Positions 24,327 through 37,200 are shown, numbered from the stretch's first letter. The stretch: 64,000 bases of DNA from Meloidogyne chitwoodi (GCA_015183035.1 JACZZP010000009.1:682001-746000), one strand, 5' to 3'. The notes: generated by a model from the letters alone, not told the origin. Translations and numbers: made by a program.

Positions 24327-25136
24327 ATTGAGTGGTATTAAAAGTTGTTTATTTGTTAATGTGAAAGAGATAAGAAATTACTGCAAAATATTTTGATTAG
24401 AAAACAAAAAATTTAATTGAAGAGAACTTTTTGTGTACAATTTTAAAATTTACACGAGGTTGGAAAAATAGAAATTATCGCTTGTTTGGAAATGTGTTAG
24501 AAGCTTTTGATTAAAAAATAAAAAATCTAATTTTGTAAACCGAAATAAATATAATTTTAAGAAAAGAACTAAATCAAATGCTTCCTTTATTAAAAAAGTA
24601 TAAATAAATAATAGCATTCATGTCTATTCGTTTTTAATTTATGGATTATAAACAATTTATAAAAATTGGTGAATAAATAAAGGAAGCTTAGGAAGATAGA
24701 GAGAAGCGAGCTCGAAAATAACTAAGAAATGAAAAATTCCAAAAATTAAAATGAGGCATTTACATTGAATCTCAACATTTTATACTAACATTTTTAGTTA
24801 GGAATTTTAAAATTGTAATAATTTGATGAATTGTTTAAATGAGACATTTACTCCACTTAATTTTCTTCTGTTTAGGTCGGTTGAGTGTGGCCTGTTGAGT
24901 GTTAGCCAGTTGAGCGTAAGGATTTCGTACTAGAAACAAGGTCAACATAATTATATAATAACAATTATATCGCTACATTATGCATAATCTGAAAAAAATT
25001 TACTCAAGGATTCTTCATTTAATAATCCCATAGATTTATCAGTTTTTAATTTTGTTTACTTCGCTGTAGAGAGTTTTTAAATTTATTTTCAAGTTGTTAT
25101 TTTTTTGCAGATTTTTTTATTTAATTTATAAAAAAG
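24327..25136. other. Intergenic, divergent promoter region
   Basis: Spacer between the membrane-protein gene (minus) and the orphan at 25137 (plus). At about 24877-24920 there are three imperfect copies of GTTGAGTGT separated by short GC-richer sequence. No gene is seen. Confidence 0.55.
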
Positions 25137-26395
25137 ATGAGTAGTCAAAATTCATCAACAGGAAAAACTAGTGGAATGACACTTGATCAATTATTAGCTC
25201 AGAACATTGGCATAGAAATTTCAGATACTATTAAACAATCAACTTCTCAAGGATCTAGTGTCAAGTTTTCTTTTACAGGTTTTTTTAAAGTTATCTTATT
25301 TTTTAACTTTTAATAAAAACAGGGCATAATTCTGGATTGCCAATGGACAATCAATTTCCAAATCAATTTTCTTGTAATGCAGGACAGCAAGGAACATCTA
25401 GTCTTTCAAATGTTTGTGTTGCTGGAATGATTGAATTGGCAAATCGAAGTAATTTTAAAATTATTAAATACTGAATTATTGAAAAGCGCATCTTTATAAC
25501 AAATAAGAGTTTAAATTTTTTTAATTTAAAGCTATCGTTGTTTTTCGAAATAAAACAACATCTGTATCGTCACAAAAGTATTTCTCTGATTGGATTCTTA
25601 AATCTTTCAATTTGCCTGATAAGTCAATTATTGATACTTCGCAAATATACGATCTCGAAGATTTTTATGCAATTTTCATTGTTTTGGGCAATAAGAGGTC
25701 TTATGAAAATATTTTGGCTTTGTATCGTTGCTCTTCTTTTAATGCAGATCAATGTATTATTTTTTTTTAATTTTATTTAAATTTAACCGAGTTTCAGTGT
25801 AACATTTATCCACTCTTTTTGAGTCCACACATTATAAATATAAAAACATTTTTTTTAAGTTATAATCGTTCCTGCAAGTGAAATTCTAAGAGAGGGAACA
25901 CTCGCAATGCAACGACTAAAACAACAAGGAGGAGAATTAACAATCAATAATAATGAAACTTTGCCTCTAAATACTTGTTTTTTGTCATTACTCGAAGATA
26001 ATCGTTCTCAAAATTCTTCTCAAAATGGATCTTTAATTCAAAGCAGACCTCCTGAACAGCTTGATAGCAATAGAATAATCTGGGAAAACATCGCGGCAGC
26101 GGTAGATCATCTTCTTTTTAGGCTTGTTTTTAAATTGGGGAAATTTTTTTCTAAATTTATGATCATAAGAATTTCTAAATTTTTATAAGAAAATTATTTT
26201 AGTTTCCATTCATTCTAAAATTCTCATTAAAAAAGATTAAATAATATATTTAATAAATCAATTAATTAATTTCAGATGATTCCTGAGTATAGACGCCTTT
26301 TGGCCACTGATTCGTTGCCGTGTTTTTCAGAAGGTTTTTCATCATTGAAAAATTCGACAAATTCAGAACCACCAAATGTGCCCAAAAGACGATAA
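25137..26395 (+). CDS. Orphan protein, about 280 aa
   Basis: Five exons join in frame from ATG 25137 to TAA 26393-26395. Joins used: TTTACAG|G..AACAG|GGCAT, CGAA|GT..AAAG|CTATC, ATCAAT|GT..TTTAAG|TTATAATC, and GGCTT|GT..TTTCAG|ATGATT. The product has a Ser/Gln-rich N-terminus, a predicted mixed alpha/beta middle (TIVVFRNKTTSVSSQKYF to IIVPASEILREGTLAM) and a C-terminal part with WENIAAAVDHLLF and IPEYRRLLATDSLPCF. There is no signal peptide, no membrane segment and no motif I recognise. Codon-like composition, frame-preserving splice sites and normal amino-acid content support a real gene. Its function is unknown. Confidence 0.6.
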
Positions 26396-26777
26396 AATTA
26401 GAATTTACTGGTAAAACGAGAAAAAAGAGGTTTAATTTATGCTTTATCTTTTATTTTTATCTTCAAAAACATCTTTAATATATATTTAATTTAATTATTT
26501 ATATGAATATATACCCTTCCATTTACACTTATTTTTTTGTTTTCTCAATATACATTTATTATGATTGATATTTTGACTGTCTTTTTTATTAATAAACAAA
26601 CATGCATCTTTCAATAATGGGAAATTGTTAAATAAATAAACAATTTAGGAGTTTAGTAAAAAAAGAAAATCTTAGGAAAAACTAGAAAAATAATTGTAAA
26701 TATTTAAAATAAATTTTATATAATATTAAATAAAATAAATTTAATTAACAAAACAAAAGAAAAGTCATCTTCTTCTT
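26396..26777. other. Convergent intergenic spacer
   Basis: AT-rich 3' flanks of two convergent genes. Nothing else is visible. Confidence 0.6.
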
Positions 26778-28294
26778 CTATTCTTCTTTAATTTGTTTAA
26801 TTTTAATTTTAAAAACCATTTCATCATCTGGTGGTTTAAGATAATATAATTTGGCCAAAAATTTAATTTTTAGATTATAAATATTTTTATGTTCACAAAA
26901 AGCAATCTTTTCATTTCCTCCATACATTTCAATTTTGTCAGCCTGAATTTTCATTTCAAAACGAAGTTCATTCATATCACCAATTTTAATATTGGGAACT
27001 ATTTTTGAGCAATTTGTTGATTTTTTAATATTCTAAATAATTTTAATATTATTATTAATATTAATTAATAAAAGAGGGCAATAAAGATATTTTTAACCTC
27101 AAAAATAAAAAAAATCTAATTATTTTCAATAATATATAAAATAATTATTTAGGTAAAATATTATATTAATGTTGCGGTAAAATGTGTGGATAGCTGACGG
27201 AATAGAACCATCACTCGGAAAGGGCCGAAACCAAAGCACAACCACTGCACCACAAACAAACTTACTAACGGCTCATTTTTATTCATTCATATACTTTCCT
27301 CAAGTATAAAAGAATAACAATAAAAACATCAAATTGACGGATATATAAATCATAAAATTCCCCAAGAATTATATTAAACTTCAATTAACTTACGTTTGTA
27401 ATTAAATAATATAATGTTGAAGGATCCTTAACAAGCTCAATACAAACGCAAGAAATTCCTGAATTAAAGACTAATTTCATTAAAAAATTATGCTGATCCT
27501 CTATGTTGTCCATATGTCCAAAATTTAACAGAATATTATCTTTAATAACCAAATGGTTAAAAATAAATTCAAATTGATATTTGTATATTAAATTGTAAAA
27601 AGTTATGATAAACTCTGATCTTATATGAAGAGAAATATTTCCAAAAAGTAATTTGATAATTTCTGGATTAAATATAATATCATCAAACATAGCGTATTCA
27701 AAAGAACTGGAAAATATTTTTTCTAACCAAAAACGTATAAGCTGCATTTCCTCAATATTCTTTGGACATTTTGGCAATATCAACTTTAAAACTTTCTCTG
27801 TGTATTTTTAAAATAAATTTAATTAAATTAATAAAAAGAAATACTTAAATTTAAAGAACAGAAACAAACAAAGCAGTCATTGGAAGATTGTAAATCATTA
27901 AGCAAATATAATTGAATTTGTTTATCAATAGCGGATTGCCACTGAAAAAATAATGTTTTTTTAAATAAAAATTTTCTCTAGTAAATATGATAAAGAATAC
28001 CTTTGCTAAAAGTTGATCATCTAATGGATAATTTACAATATTCGATTGGTCAATCAACTGGCTCTCTTTATCCTCACCAAATTCGTCTGTTTCAAGCTAA
28101 TAAACTAAATGTTAAATAAAAATACTTAAAATTACTTTAATTATCAAAAATGATAATCCTTTTAAAGCCAATTTCCATTTAGATTGATCAATTAATAAAT
28201 TAAAATGCGTATTGGTTTGTTGAACAGAAATTAATTGATTAAAATTGAGATATTTTAAAACATCAATTTGTTCATAAGTTGATAAATGTTTCAT
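26778..28294 (-). CDS. F-box protein of a lineage-expanded nematode family
   Basis: Five exons from the ATG at 28292-28294 to the stop at 26778 give about 340 residues. The N-terminus (YEQIDVLKYLNFNQLISVQQ then TNTHFNLLID) fits an F-box. The middle has PKNIEEMQLIRFWLEKIFSS, then FNPEIIKLLFGN, and the end has MNELRFEMKIQADKIEMY. From memory this layout is shared by a large family in Meloidogyne and Globodera (F-box, then PKNIEEM.., then NPEMIELLF..). F-box proteins recruit substrates to SCF ubiquitin ligases, and the C-terminal part would be the substrate or partner binder. There is no signal peptide. The last intron holds a tRNA-like relic. The short exon at 27840-27950 and its joins are the least certain part. 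Confidence 0.72.
27184..27256 (-). pseudogene. tRNA-like relic in F-box gene intron
   Basis: On the minus strand TTTGTGG pairs at six of seven positions with CCACACA. A box-A-like TGGTGCAGTGGTTG and a box-B-like GGTTCTATTCC (one mismatch from consensus) are present. Extra bases between the T-arm and the acceptor break the cloverleaf. Confidence 0.5.
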
Positions 28295-28821
28295 TATTTT
28301 TCTAAAAAAATATTAAAAGCTTTATTAATGTATTTTTAAAATGTTGAGTTAAATAAATGTTAAAAAGATAGATATTAATAATTAACAAATAACAACATAA
28401 AACAATTAAATAGAGGTTTTAAAATAAAACAAAAACACAAAAATTAAAAGAGTGATTAAAATGAAAGACAGTAAAACAATTAAATGTTCCTTTTTATAGG
28501 TAAAGCAGTTAGAGAATAAATGGCACTCAAAAGAGACGATTGGATGTTTGGTGATTTTAGGTATTTAAATATTTAATATCTTCTTTTTAATTAAATGCTA
28601 ATGGAATTAGACTAAACTGTTAAAACAATTATATATTTAAATCTAAAAATTTTGATAAAAAATAGTTCAAAAATCCAACATTTATTTATCAAAAAATGTA
28701 AATTAAGAGAGCAAAATCTCCATCAATAATATAATTCTTTAATTAAAAATATGCTGTAAATTTAATTATCTTCAGGAAATAAATTTTCCATTTTTATTCA
28801 AATTATTATAAAAGCTTTTTG
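28295..28821. other. Intergenic, divergent promoter region
   Basis: AT-rich spacer between the F-box gene (minus) and the secreted helical protein gene (plus). No distinct element is recognised. Confidence 0.55.
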
Positions 28822-29948
28822 ATGCTTAATTTAATTTCAATCTTCATTGGTATTCTTTGTTTGGCTAGGCCTTTCAGAATTTTTCAAAGTCTACGTACAT
28901 CTCAGGTATTTATTTTAATTTTAATTTTTAATTTAAATATATTTAAGTACAAAAAATGTTTATTTCTTCTGAGCTTCTTAGTTCAATTTCTCAAGTGGAG
29001 TCATTGATGGATCTTCCCAAGGAGGAATTTGTTGCAAATATTCAAGCTAAGCCATTGTCTTTCTTCAAGAATCTCAAAGGACTTTCGGATAAATATGCCA
29101 CTCCTGTTTATGAGGTTGGTGATATTTTGACAATTTTTTTTATAAATTATAAATTTAAATTTAGGCATTTGCTACGCATTGGGATAGAATTGAGAAGAAA
29201 ATCCAACAGGTTTTTTGGCCCAGTTAACATTTTCTTTAAAATAAATGTCTTTAAGGCGAATTCTGCAGTGGAATCTATTACTACTAGTTGTAAAGGCCGT
29301 GAAGAATATGCTCAAATGGAACCACTCGTTGATTTGGTAAACAAAACGACTGTTGGATTCGAAATTAAAGATGACAATGAGGTATTAATTTAAAAAAATA
29401 AAATATTTTTTTGTTGGTAAAATTACTTTAATTTTTAGGACAGAAAAATTCTTTATGGACATCGGCTTGTGATTGAAGCAACACTTCTTGAGGCAATTGA
29501 CAAAATTTTGGATATTGCTATCAAAGAAAGCGAGAACTTTGCTAAGCTTAATGGAGATGAGGAAGATAATAAGATTGCTGTAAGTTTAATATAACAGTAA
29601 AAATACAAAACTTGAATAATTTAATTTAAAAAATACAATAAACATAAGCACAAACTTAAAAACAAATAAACTTAAAACACAAACTTAAAAACATTTAAAA
29701 ACAAACTTAAATCAAAAAAGACTTAAAAACAAAGCACTTAAACAAATAAACTTAACAACAAACTTAAAAATACTTAAAAACAAATTAAACTTAAAAACAC
29801 ATAAAAACAAATAAAAACAAACAAAACTTAAAAACAACTAAACTTTTAATATTTTTAGAATTTTCGTGCTCTATCGTTGCGCCTGAGTGATGTTTTCTTT
29901 GATGTGAGTGAGAAATATCTCAAATCATATTTGTGTCTGCCTTGGTAG
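28822..29948 (+). CDS. Secreted, mostly helical orphan protein
   Basis: Six exons from ATG 28822 to TAG 29946-29948 give about 210 residues. The N-terminus MLNLISIFIGILCLARPFRI is a good signal peptide. The first intron is read as TCTCAG|GTATTT to TTCTTCTGAG|CTTCTT, which keeps frame; a start at the internal ATG at 28956 would lose the signal. The body is rich in charged and Leu/Ala residues and probably helical: LMDLPKEEFVANIQAKPL, FATHWDRIEKKIQQANS, VIEATLLEAIDKILDIA, NFRALSLRLSDVFFDV, ending YLCLPW. It has few cysteines and no membrane segment after the signal. I do not recognise the family. The last intron is filled by an AACTTAAAAACAAAT-type repeat. A secreted nematode-specific protein, possibly an effector or body-fluid protein, is the likely class. 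Confidence 0.65.
29637..29850 (+). repeat. Intronic A-rich minisatellite
   Basis: Irregular units built from ACTTAAAAACAAATAAA fill the last intron of the secreted helical protein gene. A very similar array in the same orientation lies in a GPCR intron at 31855. Confidence 0.8.
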
Positions 29949-30870
29949 AGAACTATGATTCTATAAATATAGGTAGTAGATATATAATATTATTGTAATA
30001 TATAATTATGTGTAAATATATGTATATTGTAGTTTATGTTTGTTTTTTCTTAATTTTACTGTTGTAATTATTTAATTTTGTTTTATATTAATAAAATTGT
30101 ATGATTTATAGGGAGTAATTTTTATAAGTTAAACCATTAGTTAAAATTGTGATTGATTTTTAACCTTTATAATTAGATTTAAATTTTGTTGTGATGTCAT
30201 TCACTTCAAGGCCATTAAAAAACACCCTCTCTTGACATTAACTTTTTTCTTTTGTTTCAAGCAATATATTTTAAAATTTATTTAATTTTTTACAAGATAA
30301 ATTTATTATTTATTGGAAAGCTAGAGATAATAAGAAAAAATGAGAGACAGAAGAATAATTTTGTTGCGCTTTTTCTAATTAAATAATTATAAGCTTTTAT
30401 TAATTTTTGTAATAATTTCTAAAATAATAATTTAAATATTTTTTTTTTTTAATTTGTAAAAGTATTATTATAAATCTTTATTAAATTATTTTTACAAAAT
30501 TTTATAAATTTATATGATTATTTAGCAATTTTACAAAGTTGCGTCGCAACAACTCTGCGCCGTATTGTCTCATCCTTTTCAAAGAATTGTTAATATTTTG
30601 TTGAGAAAAAGAAGCAATTTAATTTAGATTGCGCGGACCGGTTTTTATTATTTTTATTTTCTCGGCCATTTCTTCCAATTTTTATTTATAATATTTATTT
30701 ACTTTTTCTCTTTTCCCTTCGAAATTGTGGTTTTTTAATATTTTTTTTAATTAAAGTTGCATTTGGGTGGGAAATTTGGCCAAAATTTATGACCTAATAA
30801 TAAAAAACAGAATTAAAAAAATATAATTTTAATCCTAATACTTTATTTTGTAATTTTATTTATTTTAAAA
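29949..30870. other. Intergenic spacer
   Basis: 3' flank of the secreted protein gene and upstream region of the GPCR. It is AT-rich with a few GC islands (CTGCGCCGTATTG near 30552, GCGGACCGG near 30632). No coding or RNA signal is seen. Confidence 0.55.
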
Positions 30871-33038
30871 ATGTTTTCTTATCAAACGGATTGTTTAAAT
30901 ATTAGCAAAGCATGGTCTGATAAACGAGAAATTGTAAGTTTTAAATCTTTAAAAAATTATTAAATTAAAAAAAAAATAAAATTTAAAATAATAGATAATT
31001 AGAGATAGAACAGTTCGTTTTTATCATGGATGGATGAATGTTCCTGTTACAATTATTGCTATTCCCTTAACGTTACTTTTTATAATTGCAAATATTCGTG
31101 CAATTAAATCACACAGAGTTAGCAGAAAATTTCATGTTCTTTTGGTTAATAGAGCAATTGGGGATTTATCTGCTACATTATGTTCATTTTTTACAATTAT
31201 TTATGTTTTGTTTGCTGAACATATAAAGTTGGTATTTTTATTTGTTTTTAATTAAACATTTTTATTTGTTTTTAAAGTCCTACTTGGCTTCAAGTTTTAA
31301 ATACTTTGTTTACATCATGTTTTTGGTCTGGATTGGTAAAAATAAATTTTATAATTTAATTAATTCGTTAAATAATCGAATTATAATATTCAATTAAATT
31401 TATATTTTTAAAATAAATTTTACAATTTATTTAAAGATAACATATACTTCAATTGGTTTACTTAAATTATATGGAATTGCAGAACCTCTAAAATACAAGA
31501 AAAAAGTTACAATGGAAAAGTAAATTTTAAAATTAAAAAATTAAAATAAACTTGATTTACTTATTGCAATGAGTGAATAATAAATAAATATTAAAGAAAA
31601 GTTGTAAAATAACTAAAATAAAAAAATATATTTTAATAAAATATTGAGTCATGCAACAAAAATTTTCTTCTTTTACCACATGACATGAATTTTTATATTT
31701 TTAAAATGTAAAAATAATAAATTAAAAAAATTAAAACTCAAAAATTAAAATTTAATTTTTTAGATGTGTAACGTTAATCAAAATAAGGTGGGAATAAAAT
31801 TTATAATGAATTATTTGTTTATTTTTTATATTTATTTTCATTTTAAATATCAAAATAAAAATATTTACAAACTTAAGAAAAACAAACTCAAAAATTACAA
31901 ACTTAAAAAAATAAACTGAACAAATAAAAACAAATAAAAATAAAAACTTAAAAAATACTAACTTAAAAAATAAAACCTGAAAAACTTAAAACAAATAAAA
32001 ATAAAAACAAATAAAAATACAAACTTAAAAAAATAATAAAAACATTTAAAAGTTGGATATTCTTCCTTCTTATTTTTGCTGCAACAATGGGATTTACAAT
32101 TCTTGTAAAAATAGAAGCACTTGCTGAATTTACTGGTTGTAAAGTATATAATATTTAATTTTATTTTTATTAAATATTTAAATAAATAGGTAGAGAATTG
32201 TTTAACTTATATGTATAAAGTACGTAATGTTTTAACTCTTCTTTTATATCTTACTACTATTTTAACTTTTATTATTTCTGGTAAGATAATTAATTAATTA
32301 ATTAATTAATTTTTAATTTAACTTTATTTTAAAGTTTTATTAATTAAAAGTGCTAAAGAAAGAGCAAAGGCTTTAAATGCTGACAATACAGATCGTCAAC
32401 AAAGAAGTGTTCGAAAACGTTTTAGATTTCCAATGATTAAAGTTAATTTAATTTGTTTTTAAATTTATTTTTAAGTTAACATTGGGTGTAACAACTTTTG
32501 CTATATTTCATTTTCCTTATGCTATTTGGAATGTTGCTTTAACATTTGCTGGTGGATGTTATTTTGTTTTAAATTATAATAGAATGCAGTCATTATTAGG
32601 AATTATAAGATTAATTGTTCTTTTAAGAATTATTGTTGATAATGTTTTGGGATTTTTTATGGACAGAGAGGTAATTTTTAATTTTTAAATAATTTTTAAA
32701 ATTAAAAAAATTATTTTAATTTAATAAAGATTCGTTATCAATTATTTATTTTATTTGGCCTTCATCGTTTTGGAATATCTACATCAGAATTATTTAGTCA
32801 AAATATGACAGTTAAATTATCCACAACAACAAATTCTGTTATTTTCTCTTCAGAATCTGCGCCTGACAGTTTTGCTACAGTAACCAACTTAGATGAGAGA
32901 CTTAAAACTTTAAAAGAAAAAAGAACTGTTTCAGCCAGAATTAGTGCAGAAAAAGTTGAAAATGTTTTAAGTAATAAACTTAGAAGATGTTCTGATAAAT
33001 CAGAATATGCAAATAATACAAAAAATGTTAAATTCTGA
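30871..33038 (+). CDS. Nematode serpentine-type 7TM GPCR
   Basis: About nine exons join in phase from ATG 30871 to TGA 33036-33038, giving roughly 390 residues with seven hydrophobic segments. TM1 is in VTIIAIPLTLLFIIANI, TM2 follows the motif LLVNRAIGDLSATL, TM3 leads into ITYTSIGLLKLYGIAEPLKY (the DRY-region equivalent), TM4 is WIFFLLIFAATMGFTILV, TM5 is VLTLLLYLTTILTFII, TM6 is LTLGVTTFAIFHFPYAIW, and TM7 is IIRLIVLLRIIVDNVLGFFM, followed by the DREIRYQL helix. The tail is Ser/Thr/Lys-rich. The NRAIGDL motif and layout resemble nematode serpentine receptors, most of which are chemosensory, but I cannot fix the subfamily. The ligand is unknown. One intron carries an A-rich minisatellite. 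Confidence 0.82.
31855..32045 (+). repeat. Intronic A-rich minisatellite, same type as 29637
   Basis: Units such as AACTTAAAAA and CAAATAAAAATA repeat irregularly through a GPCR intron, on the same strand and with the same words as the array 2 kb upstream. Confidence 0.75.
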
Positions 33039-34278
33039 TTTTTATTAAAATACAACTTAATAATAATTATTTTTATATTCTGGGTATATATTAGAGTATT
33101 TAATTAATTTATAGGTATTCTGAAAAGAGCAAAGCAAGTGTCTTTTTAATTTGTGAATATATGACTACTCTCTCTTTTATTTTAAAATAAATAGTAGAAT
33201 AATTATTTAATTATTAAATAAATAATTATAATTTTAATTATTTATTTATATACTCTAAAATACCTAATATTTAAATTAAATTAAAAATTATTTTATTTTT
33301 TAAATAATTTAAATATTTATATTCTCTCAATTATCTCCATATAATTAACAAAAAATATAACCAAATAACAATTTTAAAATAATGTGATAACTGAGAAATT
33401 CTATTTTAATTTACTTTTCAATTAATTTATTTATTTGTTTGACGATGAAAATTTAATTTTATTTTTTAATTATAATTTATTTTTAATTTTCTAGTACAAA
33501 TTATATTTATTTAATATTTTTTGCATAATTTTTAATTTTATGTTGTTATAATTAATTAAAATAAAAAAAATTTTTTATAATTTTTTTCTTTATTAAATTT
33601 AAAATATTTTCCTAAAAAAATAAAAAATATATTTTAAAGTATCTTAATTTTTCTAAAAAAATATTTTTGTACTTTTAAGACAAAGTATTTTATTATCCTT
33701 TAGACATTTTATTAAATCCTCTCCTTTTATTTGCCTTTAAATCCGTTAATAATCTACAAAAAAAATAGAAGATTATTTAAATAATTTATTTTTTTAATTA
33801 ATTTGATTGCTTTTTTAAAAAATAAAAGATAAGGGAATATTTTACTATTTTTTTGCTTAATAATAATTAAATTGAAAATCCATAAGATCAACAATTTTTA
33901 TATCAATATTTGGTAAATTAAATAAATTAATGGAAGAATTTAATTATTTTATTTTTTAAATTTTGTTTTTTCTGTTCCTTTTATTTATTTAAAAAAATAT
34001 TTAATAAAATTAAACACTTTATTAATGCTTAAAAATTAAGTTAAAAGATGTGTTTTCGATCTTTTGGGTTGAACAACAAATAATTTCTCTTATTTTTTAA
34101 TTCTTGCTAATAAAGCTTACTGTATCAAGTGTTAAAGAATTAAAAAAGAGAAGAAGAAGGCGTTTTTTTTTAAATTAAATTTAGTGCATGCTCTAAAAAT
34201 CATATTTTCTTCTTTTTAATTTTCATTTTCAATTTTAATATTTAAAAAAAAATTTAAAAATATTTTAGTATTTTTTAA
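33039..34278. other. Intergenic spacer
   Basis: Very AT-rich flank between the GPCR and the receptor guanylyl cyclase. It presumably holds the cyclase promoter. No motif or coding signal stands out. Confidence 0.6.
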
Positions 34279-37200
34279 ATGTTCTTTTGTTGGTTTATTT
34301 CAATTTTTCTACTTTTTGGAAATGTCAGACTTGAAAATAATAATAATAATAATGAAGATTCAACAACTACAAAATCAACAACAATTACTACTTCTTTACA
34401 TCAAATAAAAAGTGTAACTGTTGGTACAGGACAATTAATGTCTGGGCAAAAGGTAAAAATAATTTAAAAAATAAAAATAATATAATTTTGATTTTATGCT
34501 CCAATGGACAAAATGGTCAATAACAAAAACGTTAAGTTATGAAAAATTTAAATTTAAAAAAAAGATTTTGTAAAGAATTTACCCTAAAAATTAAAAAAAT
34601 ATTTAAAATTTAATAATTTTTATATTATTTTAGGGAAATTCAACATCATCTGGTGGTACTACTCGTTCTCTTGCATTAATGAACAGTCCAAACTTTAGGT
34701 TTTTTTAAAATTATTTTTTTATATTTTTTTAAAATTAAGTGGAATAAAAGTTCGTATTGGACATATTGGAGCAATTAATGTAATGCCCAAAGCTGAACAA
34801 ATTTTGGAAGTTTGTCGAAAAGAATTATGGAAAGAGGGTGTTCTAAATGAAGATTTTGATATTGAGTTTGTGTACTGATTTTATTTTTTACTGGGCACAC
34901 TGAGAGATACTGATTATATAACTGATACAATTATTAGAGTCTGAAAATTGAGACTCTAATGGATATAAATTAATTTAAGACTCTAATGGTCTTTAAAAAG
35001 ATAAAATAAAAGAAAGACTCTAATGAATTAAAAATTAAAAGAACAGACTCTAATAGTTCCAAAAAGACTCAAATGGGTATATATTTGTTCAGTTGTTAGT
35101 TAGTCATTACAGTTGATCAGTCGAAAATTTTTTCAGAATTTTTTAAAGTTATATTTATAGCTGGTGATTTTATTATGCGCTTAAATATCTTCTAAAATAT
35201 AATTTTGTCGAAAAAAAATTATTTTTAAGCGCACAGACTGACCAGTTATTATAAAATTAAAAAAAATTATTTTCTATTTAATTTTAAAGAATAATATCAC
35301 AAATGGGCTGTGGAGAAAGTTTTGAAGGTGTTGCAGTGGGAGCTGATATGTATCACCAACAACAAGTTAAAGCATTTATTGGCCCTTATTGTAATGCTGA
35401 AATGGATGCGGTAAAAATAAAAATATATTTTTTTTTAAATATATTTTTTTAAAGGTTAGCAAAATGGCTGCTTTTTGGTTTTTTTTTTAAATTATTTTAT
35501 AAATTTATTTTTATTTTTTTTAAAAAGGAATGTCCCAATAATTGGTTATATGGCTGCTAGGTATTTATTTTTATTAATTAATTAAATGCTTAGATATTAG
35601 ACTTTGTCTCTCTCATTATTAAATGTAATGTTTTGTACACTCTATCACTTTTTGTCTAACATTTATTCCGGAAAATGTTTTAAAAAACAAAAGGAAAGAG
35701 AAAAATACGAGAGAGTGAATAAACATAAGAGAGACAAACTTTGTAAACAAACTTAAGTTTTTGTGTTTAAAAAAAATATTAAATGTTTTTAGTAATGTTT
35801 TTTCTGACAAAACAATTTACAAAACTTTGGCTAGAGTTTCTTTGAGAACAACTAATTCAGTTAGAATTTATTTATTTGTTTTTTGTTTTAATTCTTTTTC
35901 TTTTATATAGTTGGCATTAGCAGTTTATTCACTTGTTCGCCATTATGGATGGAATAGAGTTTTGTTTTTTTAAATTTAACTTTAATTTTTAAAAATAAAT
36001 GTTTTAAGGTTGCAATTGCTACAAATACAGGTCCAATGGCTTTTGAAAGGGCACAAGCATTTGAAGAAATTTTTCACGCAAGAAAGATTACTGTAGTTAA
36101 GGTAAATTATTATTTAATTTTAAATAAATATATAATTCTTCTCTAATACCTTTAATCTTTAAAAATAATAAAAAAATTAATAAATCTGCTAAAATTACAG
36201 TAATCCAGAAATTAATATTTTTAATATATTTACAGTATATTCTGGTTATATTTTTTAGTCTTTAAAATAATTAAAAAAATATTTTTAAGAAATTAATGTT
36301 TGAAGAAAATGTAGATGCTAAAGCAATGATGGCAAGTGGTTATTTGGAAGATTTGAAAAATTCAGCTAGAAGTTATTTTTAAATAATTTTTTTTTTTAAA
36401 TTAAATTTTTTAAAGTTGTAATTTGTTTATTTTCGTCAACACGTGAAATGACAAAAGAATTTATGCAAGCAATTAGTCAATCTGGACTTAAAACACACGA
36501 ATTTGTTTATATTTTACCTTGGTTACAAGCTGAGGCAAAAGGTTAAATTAATTTTAAATTTATTTATTTAAAATTTAGATGCTTCTCCTTGGATTGGAGC
36601 TGATGGACAAATGATTCAAAATATTAAAGAATTCTTTACTGGATCTATTATTGTTTTTTTTATTTTTTTAATTATAATAAATTAAATAAAAATAGATTGA
36701 TGATGTAAATGGATTTGATAATACAATATTAACACCTTTTAAAGAAAGAATTGAATCTAATGGAATGTCTGTTGAAGATTTAAATTTAGTAAAATTAATT
36801 TAAATTAATTTAATTAATTTAAAAATAATAGCAAAATATTTATGGTTATATTCATTTATATGATGCTTTAAAACTTTATTCTTTGGCTGCAAGAATTGCT
36901 TTAAATGAAACTGGGGGTAATCCTAATGTAACCACAGATGGACGTTATTTATGGAATAAAATGAGAAAAATGACTTTTCCAGGTTAAAATTTAAAAAATA
37001 AAAGAAAAGTGGAGAAAGAAATATTTTTATTATTTTTAAAAAATTTATATTTTTTTAAAGGACTTGTCAGTGCTGAAGGCGAGTCAACCCTTAAAAAATA
37101 AAAACGTTTTTTCCCAAAAAACAAAAGATTTTTTTTAATTTTTTTATAAATTTATTTTTTATTTTTTAAAGGTCTAGTCAGTGCAGAAGGTGTTTCTTCT

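Noticed and set aside
29637..29850. Possible CRISPR-like array
   Set aside because: Repeat units are irregular, A-rich and directly adjoining, with no unique spacers, inside a eukaryotic intron.
32798..33055. Minus-strand open frame over the GPCR tail
   Set aside because: It mirrors the plus-strand exon, which joins in phase to the seven-membrane-segment protein.
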